64,000 nt of DNA, taken from NCBI RefSeq assembly GCF_000022485.1, contig NC_012623.1, forward strand, positions 1,514,501 to 1,578,500, written 5' to 3'. Both the position numbers and the translations under genes were made by a program. Origin of the DNA: Sulfolobus islandicus Y.N.15.51. GTDB lineage: Archaea > Thermoproteota > Thermoprotei_A > Sulfolobales > Sulfolobaceae. A model generated the notes under the pieces. That model was given only the letters and a program-made list of their open reading frames with translations. It searched no databases and had not been told where the DNA came from. Positions 49,892-60,508 of this stretch are shown one piece after another (the first letter of the stretch is position 1; each line of letters opens with the position of its first letter).

Positions 49892-50708
49892 CCTTCATCA
49901 CTTGAAGATATATTTCCTCTAAACTAGGCATTCTAACTTCAAATTTGCCGTTAATTGTCATTATGATTTTCTTGAGCTCCTCCTCACCCTTCACCTTATA
50001 GACCTTACCGTTAGTATAATCAATTACCTCGTACCAATCAGCGAATTTCTCCTTTATTTGTGTAGGTGTTCCCTCAACTATAATCTTCCTGCTTAGAAAA
50101 TATATCTTATCGGCTAGTCTCTCTGCCTCATCCAAATAGTGAGTAGTAAGTAACATGCTCTGACCCTCCTTTCTCATGTTAAGCAATATTTCCCACACCT
50201 CCCTTCTAGCTTCAGGATCTAAACCAGTCGTGGGTTCATCAAGTATTAGGAGTTTAGGATTATTTATCAAAGCCATTGCGATTAGAGTTCTCCTCTTTAA
50301 ACCTCCAGATAGATCCCTAGCCAGAGTGTTCCTTTTACTTCTCAAATCCAATCTTTCCAATAATTCCTCTCCTCTCTTCTTAATTTCATCCTTAGAAGCT
50401 CCCTTTAATCTCCCCATGTAATATATATTATCCCATACTGTTAGATCACCATAGGGCTCACATTCTTGCGGGATTACTCCTAAGAATTTCTTAACGTGTC
50501 TATCAGTTGGTTTCTTACCTAGAACCCTTATTTCACCCTTAGTTGGGGTTAACTCACCGTAAATTTGCTTAACGAGGGTCGTCTTACCAGCGCCATTGGG
50601 TCCCAATAACGCTACTATTTCTCCCTCTTTAACTCTCATCGTAATGTCCTCATTTGCAATAATCTTACCATAAGCCTTCCATACGTTATTTACCTCAATG
50701 ACATACAT
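49881..50708 (-). CDS. ABC transporter ATP-binding protein (DRA-like)
   Basis: 275 aa from ATG 50708 (MYVIEVNNVWKAYGK); the frame is open to 50849 but that extension is low-complexity and unlike the family. Walker A LLGPNGAGKTTLVKQI, Q loop GVIPQECEPYGDLTV, signature LSGGLKRR (DLSGG), Walker B LLILDEPTTGLDPEARR, H loop TTHYLDEAER. A C-terminal DUF4162-type domain follows. Partner of the ABC-2 permease. Confidence 0.93.
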   Translation of the reverse strand: MYVIEVNNVWKAYGKIIANEDITMRVKEGEIVALLGPNGAGKTTLVKQIYGELTPTKGEIRVLGKKPTDRHVKKFLGVIPQECEPYGDLTVWDNIYYMGRLKGASKDEIKKRGEELLERLDLRSKRNTLARDLSGGLKRRTLIAMALINNPKLLILDEPTTGLDPEARREVWEILLNMRKEGQSMLLTTHYLDEAERLADKIYFLSRKIIVEGTPTQIKEKFADWYEVIDYTNGKVYKVKGEEELKKIIMTINGKFEVRMPSLEEIYLQVMKDVE

Positions 50709-50759
50709 TACAATCCTTTTTTCTGATTGAGTCCTTTTAAATTTTTCGTTAATAGTTAA

Positions 50760-52088
<1,329 letters not shown>

Positions 52089-52091
52089 AAA

Positions 52092-53188
52092 ATGAGGACT
52101 TTAGTAGGAAGTATACTCTTAACAATTTCCCAATGGTACGCCTTCTTTTTATTTTCCCAGCTCTCTTTCATAGAATTTAACGTTATAATTGGCTCAATAA
52201 TTTTCGTTCTGGGTTTTATAGCAAGAATGTTAGGAAGCATAATATTTGGTTATATAGGGGATTAGGGTAAATAGGAGAGTTGCCTTAATCTTAGCTGACA
52301 TTACGTTAGCAGTTTCATCCCTAATAGTGTTGATACCTAATGTCTATCCTTTAATTATTTCAAGACTTTTGCAAGGTCTTAGTTTAGGCGGGGAATGGGG
52401 TGGAGCTAGTACTATCGTCATAGAAGCGTATTCTGAACATAAATTTAGAGGGTTTATTACAAGTTTATTGCAATTATCAGTCCCAATTGGCATTATATTA
52501 TCTTCACTCACTATCCTAGTAATCTATAATTACTCTGTTTACTGGCCTTACTCATTTCTCTCAATAACCTTCCTATCGCTTCTCTCATTATTGTTAGTCA
52601 AGGATATAACTACGCAAAAGGTGACTAGGAGTGAAACACAACCACTATTAGAAGCAAAGAGACATGATTGGAAGAATATTTTAAAATCAATAGGGATTAA
52701 AGTGAGTGAAAGTGCAAACTTCTATATTTTTACCTCATATATTTTCACAAACTCATCCTCAATTTCCTTCCTCTCGTTAATAGTACTAATCTCTATTTCC
52801 TTTCAGCTCTTCCTAAATCCCATTCTTTGGCTACCTAAGTGACCTATTTGGAAGGAGGAAGGTCGTAATTATTGGGTTAATACTAATGATCCTAGCCGGT
52901 ATTGTGCTATCAAGAAGAAATTTCCTTCCAGGGGAAATACTGATGTCAATTTCGGATTCAGCTTTATATGCCCCACAATCCTCAATATTTACTGAAATAT
53001 TTGATAAAAAATACAGATTCACGGCCTCAAATTTTTCCTATCAAGCAGCAAGTATACTAGGTGGTTCACTAGCACCAGTAATACTAAGAGCTAATCAATC
53101 TTCACTAGTGCTAGTCACATTATCATACGTTCTGGTGACGTTTATAAGTGTATTGCTGATTGCAGAAACTAAGGGGAAGAAAATCTAA
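52092..53188 (+). pseudogene. MFS transporter with two frameshifts
   Basis: Three reading frames together make one MFS protein of about 365 aa. Part 1 (52092-52265) ends IIFGYIGD then stop; one extra T at about 52263 explains the shift, since the next frame gives RVNRRVALILADITLA. Part 2 runs to 52842 (LQGLSLGGEWGGASTIVIEA is a metabolite:H+ symporter motif). Part 3 resumes YLSDLFGRRKVVIIG, a motif A repeat, to 53188. Loss of function looks recent because each part is otherwise intact. It is 3 nt from trpB2. Confidence 0.85.
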
Positions 53189-54214
53189 TCAATCCCTCCT
53201 TATCACAGCTGTCATACAATGAATCCCACCGGCACCACCAGTCAAATTTGAAACTTCAACCTCTATTACATCATACTCTTTTTCAAGCTTCCTATTTGCG
53301 GAAATTTTAGGAGAGACAATCTTACCGTCGTCTATGGTCAAAAAATTAGTTACATACTTTTTTGCCTCATCCACACTCACTTCAATTAAATTAAATCCCT
53401 TTTCTTTAACCACGTAATCGTATAACGTAGTCTCCCTTATGATCTTCCTATCGTAATAGACAGCAACCCTACTCTCTTCCATGAAACTCCTAACACTAAC
53501 TACTGAACTAGAAGATCCAACATTGAAGAAAGTATCCAAATGAATGAACTCTTCCCTATTCCAATGAATTATACCTATCTCTCCTCCATTCAAAATATTA
53601 AATAACTCACTTACACCCTCTAAATCAGTTCTAACTCCAACACCTACCAGATTGAAATCACCCATTGGAAAGAAATCTCCACCTTCAAATTTACCTCTAC
53701 CTATTTCCTTATATTTTATATTTAACGCTTCCCAAAACAACTTCATAACTTCAACTTCTTTTTCTCTCTGATGTGTAGCCATCCTTCCCATTATTATTCC
53801 TTTTTCCGTAGTAATCTGTTGATCCCTCATGAAATAGAGATTGGAAAGAGGGTCAGTCAGTTTAACCTCTAAGTGTGTACCTTTATCCCTCTTCTCGTAA
53901 CCAAGAATAGGTCTTAAGATCAACAACTCGACAAGGAATTCGGGATCATCATTATTAACTCCAACTTTTTCTATCACCTTCTCCCTAAATCTATCGTCTC
54001 TTCTAATCTTGTTCACAATTGTTTGTCTTAGCCTATATATTTTAACTCCTTCCTCTTTTAACACTCTTCTAAGATTATCATGTTCTCTCCTAGCTTTACT
54101 CCAATTGAATTGCCTTTCATAAAGGAAAGATGAGGGATCTAAAAGACCCAGCATTACCTCTAAGCCAGGCTTATGCATTCCTACAGCTCTAAGCTTTCCC
54201 CACTCAGCAATCAT
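53189..54214 (-). CDS. Arginine deiminase-family protein
   Basis: 341 aa, guanidino-group-modifying fold. KFEGGDFFPMGDFNLVGVGV (FEGGD), EEFIHLDTFFNVG with His-x-Asp, and the C-terminal TGGAGGIHCMTAVIRRD with the nucleophilic Cys are all present. Arginine deiminase makes citrulline and ammonia; amidinotransferases share the fold. No arcB or arcC is nearby, so it may act alone. It abuts the broken MFS gene tail to tail with no gap. Confidence 0.85.
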   Translation of the reverse strand: MIAEWGKLRAVGMHKPGLEVMLGLLDPSSFLYERQFNWSKARREHDNLRRVLKEEGVKIYRLRQTIVNKIRRDDRFREKVIEKVGVNNDDPEFLVELLILRPILGYEKRDKGTHLEVKLTDPLSNLYFMRDQQITTEKGIIMGRMATHQREKEVEVMKLFWEALNIKYKEIGRGKFEGGDFFPMGDFNLVGVGVRTDLEGVSELFNILNGGEIGIIHWNREEFIHLDTFFNVGSSSSVVSVRSFMEESRVAVYYDRKIIRETTLYDYVVKEKGFNLIEVSVDEAKKYVTNFLTIDDGKIVSPKISANRKLEKEYDVIEVEVSNLTGGAGGIHCMTAVIRRD

Positions 54215-54245
54215 TAGAATAAAATCGGCGTGAATCTAAATAAAA

Positions 54246-54659
54246 TTAAGGAGATAAACTAAGGGCAGCATTTAATATCCTTTCCAGTGCGTGCTCAGTA
54301 CCTTCCATGAAGTGATCTCTATTCCAACCCTCTGTTAGTTTTAAAAGACCAGTCATAGTAACCTTCCATTCAGAAGAGATTTTCCCTTTAGAGATTTTCA
54401 CCTTATTATATCCCCTTATTGGTCCGTCTAGATATTCAAAGGTTAAGGTTCTCTCATCGTCATTTATGATTATCCTAACTTTACCCGAAGAGGGAAACGC
54501 AAACCTGATTCTTCCCTCGTAAACATTCTTATCCACTTCCTTAACGTTTAATTCCCTAACACCCTTCCAGTAGTTTGGAATTGAATTTACATCTCTGGCT
54601 ATCCGCCATACTATATCCTCTGGCATATTGAAACTCTTCTCAATTACGAACTCTATCAT
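54246..54659 (-). CDS. SRPBCC (START-like) protein
   Basis: 137 aa from ATG 54659 (MIEFVIEKSFNMPEDIVWRI); an upstream ATG at 54692 is less likely because a TATA-like element at about 54690 points to the inner start. Pattern of the polyketide-cyclase/START-like fold: N-terminal strand, DVNSIPNYWKGVRELNV, WKVTMTGLLKLTEGWNRDHF, final long helix. Binds hydrophobic ligands in other organisms. Ligand unknown. Confidence 0.75.
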   Translation of the reverse strand: MIEFVIEKSFNMPEDIVWRIARDVNSIPNYWKGVRELNVKEVDKNVYEGRIRFAFPSSGKVRIIINDDERTLTFEYLDGPIRGYNKVKISKGKISSEWKVTMTGLLKLTEGWNRDHFMEGTEHALERILNAALSLSP

Positions 54660-54700
54660 AATGATAATAATCTCGCTCAAGGATAAAAACATTTAATAAA

Positions 54701-54985
54701 GTGATAGGTGGTTACGCTCACGGATTGGAAGATCTAGGAAGAATAGTTGTAGCCCATATAATGAGTCAAGAGCCCTTAATAATTTCTAGAGATAATGGGA
54801 TTAGTTGGGATAAGGTAAGTGTAAAGTTGCCAAGACCCACATTTGGTGTAACAGCAATAGCTAAAAAGGATGAGAGAAAGGTAATTTACTCCACTACTGC
54901 AGTGTACGAGGTCGATATAATAGAACAAAAGCCTATAGAGTTAGTTAAAGAGATACCAATGACGAGAAGAGTAATAAAGGTTTAA
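54701..54985 (+). CDS. Asp-box/BNR-like fragment, 94 aa
   Basis: GTG start; MIGGYAHGLEDLGRIVVAHI, then LIISRDNGISWDKVSVKLPR, a single Asp-box (S-x-D-x-G-x-x-W) as in sialidase-type propellers, and KVIYSTTAVYEVDI. A propeller needs several such blades, so this is either a small beta protein or the remnant of a longer gene. No signal peptide. Confidence 0.45.
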   Translation: MIGGYAHGLEDLGRIVVAHIMSQEPLIISRDNGISWDKVSVKLPRPTFGVTAIAKKDERKVIYSTTAVYEVDIIEQKPIELVKEIPMTRRVIKV

Positions 54986-55275
54986 TCATAAGACGATGAA
55001 GCTTATGTATAAAAGGAAAAATTTAAATTCCAAAAAGCGAAATTAATAATTTAAGATAGAGATTTTACAACAAAAATTATTTTTTAAAATTTTTCTGTGA
55101 GCCATTCTTGTTTTCCATAATACCGGCTTCATAGTTCAGTTTCTCGTTAACTATTTGCTTATATGTGAGATCTTAAAGCTATAAACTTTTTATTATATTG
55201 ATTTTAGTGTAAACTCTCAATTTCCAAGAAATCTATTTCATTCAAATACTCATATTTATTGGAGTCCTCACGTTT
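54986..55275. other. AT-rich intergenic stretch
   Basis: About 290 nt with no convincing ORF on either strand. It contains A/T runs (TTATTTTTTAAAATTTTTC) and two TATA-like sites, CTATAAAC near 55190 and CATATTTATT at 55251-55260; the latter could serve the small peptide gene that follows. I see no tRNA or box motifs. Confidence 0.4.
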
Positions 55276-55293
55276 GTGACTATTGACCAAAAA

Positions 55294-55434
55294 ATGAGAG
55301 TAAACATGTACACGTTAGCCTCAAGTCAAGTAGTAAGGTATGCAATAATAATAGCAGCAGCTTCCCTACCATTAATCCTTGCAGCACTACATGTAACACA
55401 CGCTGAAGAATCAATAGCACCAGGTACTGTTTAG
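55294..55434 (+). CDS. Small single-helix membrane peptide, 46 aa
   Basis: Below the usual length cutoff. MRVNMYTLASSQVVRYAIII, then AAASLPLILAALHVTH, tail AEESIAPGTV. One hydrophobic helix (residues ~14-34) is followed by a short polar acidic C-terminus. A GTG at 55276 would add six residues and lies about 20 nt after a TATA-like site. Codon use and the clean Ala-rich helix argue that it is real. Function unknown; it precedes an HTH-like gene and the TldD/TldE pair. Confidence 0.5.
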   Translation: MRVNMYTLASSQVVRYAIIIAAASLPLILAALHVTHAEESIAPGTV

Positions 55435-55504
55435 ATACGTTAAATTCTTTTTAGAATTTTGAAGATACTATTTTTATATGTTCTCACCACTTATTATATT
55501 GAGT

Positions 55505-56569
55505 ATGATCGATTCTACTGTTATACAAAAACTTACGAAATTATTGCATTACGTTCAGAGGTTTGGTGATCATAATTACGAGTTACTGGGTGAGTTAACT
55601 GGGATAGAAAACGTTGGGAATGTCTTATCTAATCTTAAAGTATTGGTTATTCCGTCTCCCAAACTTGATTCTCTAGGATTATCGCTCTTTCATACTACTA
55701 TTAAGTTGACAAGGAATTCTAAGGTCCAACCTTTAGATTTCTATTACCTACTTGACGGCATGGTGGTTGCGTCATTGAGGGATGTTTTGACTAGTGATAC
55801 TATAGTTTTGGATGTTGTGTTTCCTAGGGGTAGGTGGGATTTTGTTCAAATTTTAGAAATGATGAGTAGGGGGGGATTAATTGATAATTATAAGACTTAC
55901 TTGGAGTATAGGAGGGAGGTTTATCCAGTTGATTATTCAACTTTTAATTTCGATACTTTGACTTTTGAAAGGGTTATACTGGATAAGCCTAGAGAACCTT
56001 TCCAATTGCCGGATCTTACTGACGATTTTAAGCCGGACTGGATTGACGTTTATACACTTGGAAAAAAGCAAGCGAATCCTTTGAGGTCGTGGGATGAGAT
56101 AGCAGAATCTATAGGTGTAACAGCAGATGAAGTGGTAGATCATTATTTTAATCACGTTGTTGGTAAGGGTTTGGTGGATGCGTTTTACACTTATTTAGGT
56201 AAGACGGACTTTAGAATGACGTTGATCGTAAACGATACTAGTGAGGAGATTGCTAGGGAGTTGAGTAGGATTGTTACACTTCTAAGAATATCTTATTTAC
56301 ATAACGATAAAATATACGCATTTATTGTTGGGCAAAGACATACATTGATAGATATCATGGAGTTCATTAATAAACTATCCTCAGCATACCATTTTTCATA
56401 TGAAATTTACGTCCATCCAATTACGCCTTTAAGGGATTTCGTTAGAACGTATTCAATACCTTACGAACACTTCACAAAGGACAATAAGTGGTCAATTACG
56501 CTTAAAGAGTTAAAGGAGAACTTTGAGAAGGAATTGAGTAGAGTATTAGAAGAAAGGAAAAACACCTAA
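55505..56569 (+). CDS. HTH-containing hypothetical protein (Lrp-like halves)
   Basis: 354 aa from ATG 55505, chosen because TTTTTATAT (about 55471-55479) lies 26-30 nt upstream; GTG-type extension to 55478 is unlikely. The middle has a winged-helix-like segment RSWDEIAESIGVTADEVVDH, and the C-terminal ~120 residues (FRMTLIVNDTSEEIARELSR) look like a ligand-sensing alpha/beta domain. No exact family recognised. It may regulate the neighbouring tldD/tldE genes. Confidence 0.6.
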   Translation: MIDSTVIQKLTKLLHYVQRFGDHNYELLGELTGIENVGNVLSNLKVLVIPSPKLDSLGLSLFHTTIKLTRNSKVQPLDFYYLLDGMVVASLRDVLTSDTIVLDVVFPRGRWDFVQILEMMSRGGLIDNYKTYLEYRREVYPVDYSTFNFDTLTFERVILDKPREPFQLPDLTDDFKPDWIDVYTLGKKQANPLRSWDEIAESIGVTADEVVDHYFNHVVGKGLVDAFYTYLGKTDFRMTLIVNDTSEEIARELSRIVTLLRISYLHNDKIYAFIVGQRHTLIDIMEFINKLSSAYHFSYEIYVHPITPLRDFVRTYSIPYEHFTKDNKWSITLKELKENFEKELSRVLEERKNT

Positions 56570-56709
56570 AAAATGCTATGGTAGTATATATTTACCACCG
56601 AAAACTTCGCGCATCAAAGGCTGGGAAAAGTCAAAATAGAAGAAAGTATTAATATAAAGAAGAAGTTGGAGTTAGCAATCTTTTTATTTGACTAAAATTA
56701 TATCATAAT

Positions 56710-58086
56710 ATGACTGATCTGCAATCTCTTTACGATAAGTTCAGATACCCTTACGTGGAGGTTAGGAGACATATCGTATCGACGTTTGGGATGTCTTTTC
56801 TTAATGGCAGATTAATGGGATCTTTTAGGTTTACAGATGATGGCTATTCAGTTAGGTATTACAAGGATGGCGTGTTATATTTTGCTTCATCAAATAATCC
56901 CAATGATCTACTGAGCAGCAACAAGGAGTATAAGATAGAGGGGTGGGAGAGCGGTTTAGATAATACTGAACCTAAGGAGGGTAGTTATGAGGTTAAAGAG
57001 GGTAAACCTTTTGATCTCATGTCAGTTGACGAGAAGATAAGCTTCTTCAAGAACCTATACGAGGCTGTAAAGGACTTCCGTTCAGTCAAAAGCGTTTCAT
57101 TTTTCTATGACGAAAGTATTGAGGAGAAGGAGATTATTGTCAATGGTTCACGTATAGTTGGAAGGGTTCCTAGGCTTTACGTAGGAATGAACTTAGTCCT
57201 TAACGAGAACAATAGGACGGCTACTGCGTTTTACGAACTTGGAGGAAGTGGTGGGCTGGAAGTATTAGAGAGGATGAATTTGAATGAGGTCGTAGTGGAC
57301 AAGGTTAGATCTGTTACTGAGGTCTTGGCTAAGGGTAAGAGCTTTGGTGAGCGGACTACTGATGTAGTTTTGAGTAATATGTTAACAAGTATAATGGCTC
57401 ATGAATCTGTTGGGCATCCATTTGAGGCCGATAGAGTTTTGGGTAGGGAATTCGCCCAGGCTGGTTTGAGTTATCTAGCCGAATTGAAGGATAATAGGAT
57501 AGGTAGCGATGTCGTTACTGTTATAGATGATCCTACAATACCGAACAGTGGCGGTTATTACACAACAGACGATGAGGGTGTTGAAGCTAGACCTAAATAC
57601 TTAATTAAGGATGGTAAGGTTAACGAATATTTACAAAATAGGTTTAGTAGTAGTAAATTTAACGTTAAGAGTAATGGCTCGGCCAGGGCTGCGAATTTCG
57701 ATAGGGAACCTTTAATTAGGATGTCTAATACTTTCTTTAAACCTGGTAACATGACCTTTGATGAGCTTTTGGAAGACGTCAAGGAAGGCGTTTATATAAA
57801 GAGTTACATGGAGTGGAATATTGATGATATGAGACTAGGTCAACGATATGTTGGGTTGGAAGCTTATGAGATTAAGAAAGGAAAGATTGGTGATCCAGTG
57901 CTATTCCCGGTTTTTCAAGGGAAGACTACTGAATTGTTAAAGGCAGTTGATGCAGTTGACAATACTTTAGTATTTTATCCGGGTACTTGTGGCAAGGGTG
58001 ATCCGGATCAAGGTATACCCGTTTGGCTAGGTGGGCCTAATATGAGATTGAGAAATGTTAGGATTAAGGTGATGGGAAATGAATGA
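56710..58086 (+). CDS. tldD: TldD metalloprotease-like protein
   Basis: 458 aa. The zinc motif H-E-x3-H is present in MAHESVGHPFEADRVLGREF (His-Glu near residue 231), with the third ligand Cys in YPGTCGKGDPDQGIPV. GYYTTDDEGVEARPKYLIKD is the conserved substrate loop. TldD with TldE forms a chamber that trims unfolded peptides, known in bacteria for microcin maturation. It has a TATA-like box 25 nt upstream and overlaps tldE by 8 nt. Confidence 0.92.
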   Translation: MTDLQSLYDKFRYPYVEVRRHIVSTFGMSFLNGRLMGSFRFTDDGYSVRYYKDGVLYFASSNNPNDLLSSNKEYKIEGWESGLDNTEPKEGSYEVKEGKPFDLMSVDEKISFFKNLYEAVKDFRSVKSVSFFYDESIEEKEIIVNGSRIVGRVPRLYVGMNLVLNENNRTATAFYELGGSGGLEVLERMNLNEVVVDKVRSVTEVLAKGKSFGERTTDVVLSNMLTSIMAHESVGHPFEADRVLGREFAQAGLSYLAELKDNRIGSDVVTVIDDPTIPNSGGYYTTDDEGVEARPKYLIKDGKVNEYLQNRFSSSKFNVKSNGSARAANFDREPLIRMSNTFFKPGNMTFDELLEDVKEGVYIKSYMEWNIDDMRLGQRYVGLEAYEIKKGKIGDPVLFPVFQGKTTELLKAVDAVDNTLVFYPGTCGKGDPDQGIPVWLGGPNMRLRNVRIKVMGNE

Positions 58087-59308
58087 GGATATGGTAAAAT
58101 ACGTGCAAGAAGTAAAGGGAGAAGAAGTAGGACTATTGAGAGTGAAGACAAGGAGGATAATCACTAAGCTAGTTGAGAGTAAGGTAGCTACAATACAGAG
58201 AATGACTAACAGCTACTATTTCCTAGCGTTAAAGAAGGATAGCCAGGGGTTCTTGGGTAGGATAAGTAATTTAAATGACAAACCTAAACTAACCCCAGTA
58301 GACTTCTTTCCTATTATGAGTAAAAATGAGCGAGAATACAAAATGGTTAGGAATAACACTAACATTATGTCATTATTTGACGATTTATCACCTCTTCTAT
58401 CTCTCATAGAGTCGGAATATCCCCTTTACGGTATAATATCAATAGATGATACGGAAAGATCCTTGGTTACATCTAAGGGATTTAACGGAACGGAAAACAA
58501 TCAGAGCTTAAGCGGTTACTTTAGGGTAAAGAATAAGGAACATAGTGGACAATGGGCTTTCTCGTCAACTAATTTCTCCCCATCTCAAGTTAAGGATAGT
58601 ATAAAGAAGGCTAATGAGTTGGCATCAATTACTGGTAAATACGAGATTTCTGAAGGTAAATATGACGTGATTCTCTCTCCTTTAGTAATGGGTAATTTAA
58701 TGGAGAGCGTTGCGAGGATGGCTTCCGGCTACGCTATAATGTCTGGGATGTCGATGTTGAAGCCTGGAGAAAAAGCGGGATCAGACAAGTTTACCTTATT
58801 AGATACTCCTAAGGAGGATAGACCTAACTCGTGGGGATTTGATGATGAAGGTACGTTTACCTATAACAAGGCTATAATAGAGAATGGTGTATTTACAACT
58901 CCTTTACTAAATAACGAACTATCCACTGTCTTAAAATTACCTAGTACCGGGAATGCGGGATGGATATATCCAACAGCGTGGAATTTAGAGGTTAAGGAGG
59001 GTGATACTAGTTTTGAATCACTGCTTTCCGGTAATGTAGTTTTCATAAACAATGTATGGTATACCAGATTCCAAAACTATGCTGAGGGCGATTTCTCAAC
59101 AGTTGCTAGAGATGCCACTGTAGTTTATAGGAACGGTAATCCTGTTGGAGTAGTGGGCAGAGTAAGGATCGCTGATAATTTGAAGAAGATTTTAAAGAAT
59201 ATAGTACAGTTATCTAGAGAAAGGTACTCTGTGAGATGGTGGGACGCCCCAATGCAAGGGATTTACCCATACGCTTTGGTCAAGGATGTTAGACTAAGTG
59301 TAGCGTGA
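58079..59308 (+). CDS. tldE: TldE/PmbA-like partner protein
   Basis: 409 aa. It has the TldE core (YDVILSPLVMGNLMESVARM, TLLDTPKEDRPNSWGFDDEG, KAIIENGVFTTPLLN) but no H-E-x3-H, as expected for the non-catalytic half of the heterodimer. The 3' end, including the TGA stop, overlaps the C box of a C/D box sRNA. Confidence 0.9.
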   Translation: MNEDMVKYVQEVKGEEVGLLRVKTRRIITKLVESKVATIQRMTNSYYFLALKKDSQGFLGRISNLNDKPKLTPVDFFPIMSKNEREYKMVRNNTNIMSLFDDLSPLLSLIESEYPLYGIISIDDTERSLVTSKGFNGTENNQSLSGYFRVKNKEHSGQWAFSSTNFSPSQVKDSIKKANELASITGKYEISEGKYDVILSPLVMGNLMESVARMASGYAIMSGMSMLKPGEKAGSDKFTLLDTPKEDRPNSWGFDDEGTFTYNKAIIENGVFTTPLLNNELSTVLKLPSTGNAGWIYPTAWNLEVKEGDTSFESLLSGNVVFINNVWYTRFQNYAEGDFSTVARDATVVYRNGNPVGVVGRVRIADNLKKILKNIVQLSRERYSVRWWDAPMQGIYPYALVKDVRLSVA

Positions 59309-59355
59309 TGAGCCGTGTTTCAGCCGATCTGTGACGATAGCCCTTCGGCTGAGCA
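59303..59355 (+). ncRNA. C/D box sRNA overlapping tldE stop
   Basis: C box GTGATGA (59305-59311; its TGA at 59306 region is the tldE stop), C' GTGACGA (59331-59337), D box CTGA (59349-59352), weak D' CGAT near 59325. GC at both ends can pair (AGC/GC) to close the kink-turn. The upstream guide contains GTTTCAGC, complementary to GCUGAAAC of archaeal 16S rRNA just before UUAAAGGAAUUG, as I recall it. The D guide is TAGCCCTTCGG, target not found. Confidence 0.65.
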
Positions 59356-59388
59356 ATTTTTTATTTTATAATTACTAATTTTTTATCT

Positions 59389-60480
59389 GTGAATGAAGAG
59401 GAGTATAGGTTAAAGTTAAGGGAATGGATAAAAAATAACGCTCCAGAGTCGTTAAAGGGAAGAAAAATTCTATTTGAGACAGTAGAGTTTGATGATTATA
59501 ATGAGTTAAGGTCTTGGCAAAGGAAATTGGCTGATGCCGGATATTTAGGAATAACTTGGCCTAAGAAATATGGTGGACAAGGTTTAGATCCAATTTACGA
59601 AGTGATTGCCTATGAGGAATTCATAAGGGCAGGATTACCATATGGCAGAAGCTTAGGTTCAATTGGCTTGATGGTAGTAGCTCCTGCAATTTTAAAGCAT
59701 GGAAATGAAGAGCAGAAAAGAAAGTATCTACCTAGAATATTAAGAGCTGAGGATATATGGTGCCAAGGTTTTTCTGAACCTCAAGCCGGTTCAGATTTGG
59801 CTTCAGCGAATACTAGGGCTGAGGATAAGGGTGATTACTTTTTAGTGAATGGGCAGAAGATTTGGAGTAGTTATGCTCACATTGCCGATTATATGATATT
59901 ATTAGCGAGAACTGGTGAGGATAAGTATAAGGGCTTAACAATGTTCATACTTAACATGAAGCAAGAGGGAATCAGAGTATCCCCCATAAGTCAACTAACG
60001 GGAAAGAGTGACTTTAACACGGTGTATTTCAACAATGTAAAGGTTCCTAAGGAGAACATTATAGGTAACGTGGGTGATGGTTGGAAGGTTGCAATGACAG
60101 TTTTAAATCATGAGAGGTTCATGTTGGGAGTTACAATGTTATTTACGTCGAAGATAGCTCTAGAGAGTTTGAAAGGCATAAGGGAGAGAGAGGAGTTGGA
60201 GGATGAGGTTGAAGGTCTAGAGGCATTTTATAGGAGAATTTTAGTAAAGCTAAGGAGAGGAGAGGATATAGACGTAGAGAGTTCTATGTTGAAGCTCTTG
60301 GCATCAGAATTATTGCAGAGGATATATGAGATTGCAGAGGCAAATTATGATTTGGAGACGGTAATGAAAGAGAAGTGGTATTTAGGTATGCTAGCTTCTA
60401 GGGGTAGAACAATAGCTGGTGGTACTTCAGAGATTCTTAGAAATGTCATAGGTGAGAGAGCTCTTAAACTTCCGAAATAA
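59389..60480 (+). CDS. Acyl-CoA dehydrogenase
   Basis: 363 aa from GTG 59389. FAD enzyme of beta-oxidation: WPKKYGGQGLDPIYEVIAYE, CQGFSEPQAGSDLASANTRA (flavin/substrate site), GQKIWSSYAHIADYMILLAR, and the C-terminal ASRGRTIAGGTSEILRNVIG. The catalytic Glu is not obvious at the usual site, so the exact substrate class is open. A MaoC hydratase follows 28 nt later. Confidence 0.9.
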   Translation: MNEEEYRLKLREWIKNNAPESLKGRKILFETVEFDDYNELRSWQRKLADAGYLGITWPKKYGGQGLDPIYEVIAYEEFIRAGLPYGRSLGSIGLMVVAPAILKHGNEEQKRKYLPRILRAEDIWCQGFSEPQAGSDLASANTRAEDKGDYFLVNGQKIWSSYAHIADYMILLARTGEDKYKGLTMFILNMKQEGIRVSPISQLTGKSDFNTVYFNNVKVPKENIIGNVGDGWKVAMTVLNHERFMLGVTMLFTSKIALESLKGIREREELEDEVEGLEAFYRRILVKLRRGEDIDVESSMLKLLASELLQRIYEIAEANYDLETVMKEKWYLGMLASRGRTIAGGTSEILRNVIGERALKLPK

Positions 60481-60508
60481 TTATATTGCGTTTCTCTTTT
60501 CTTATAAT

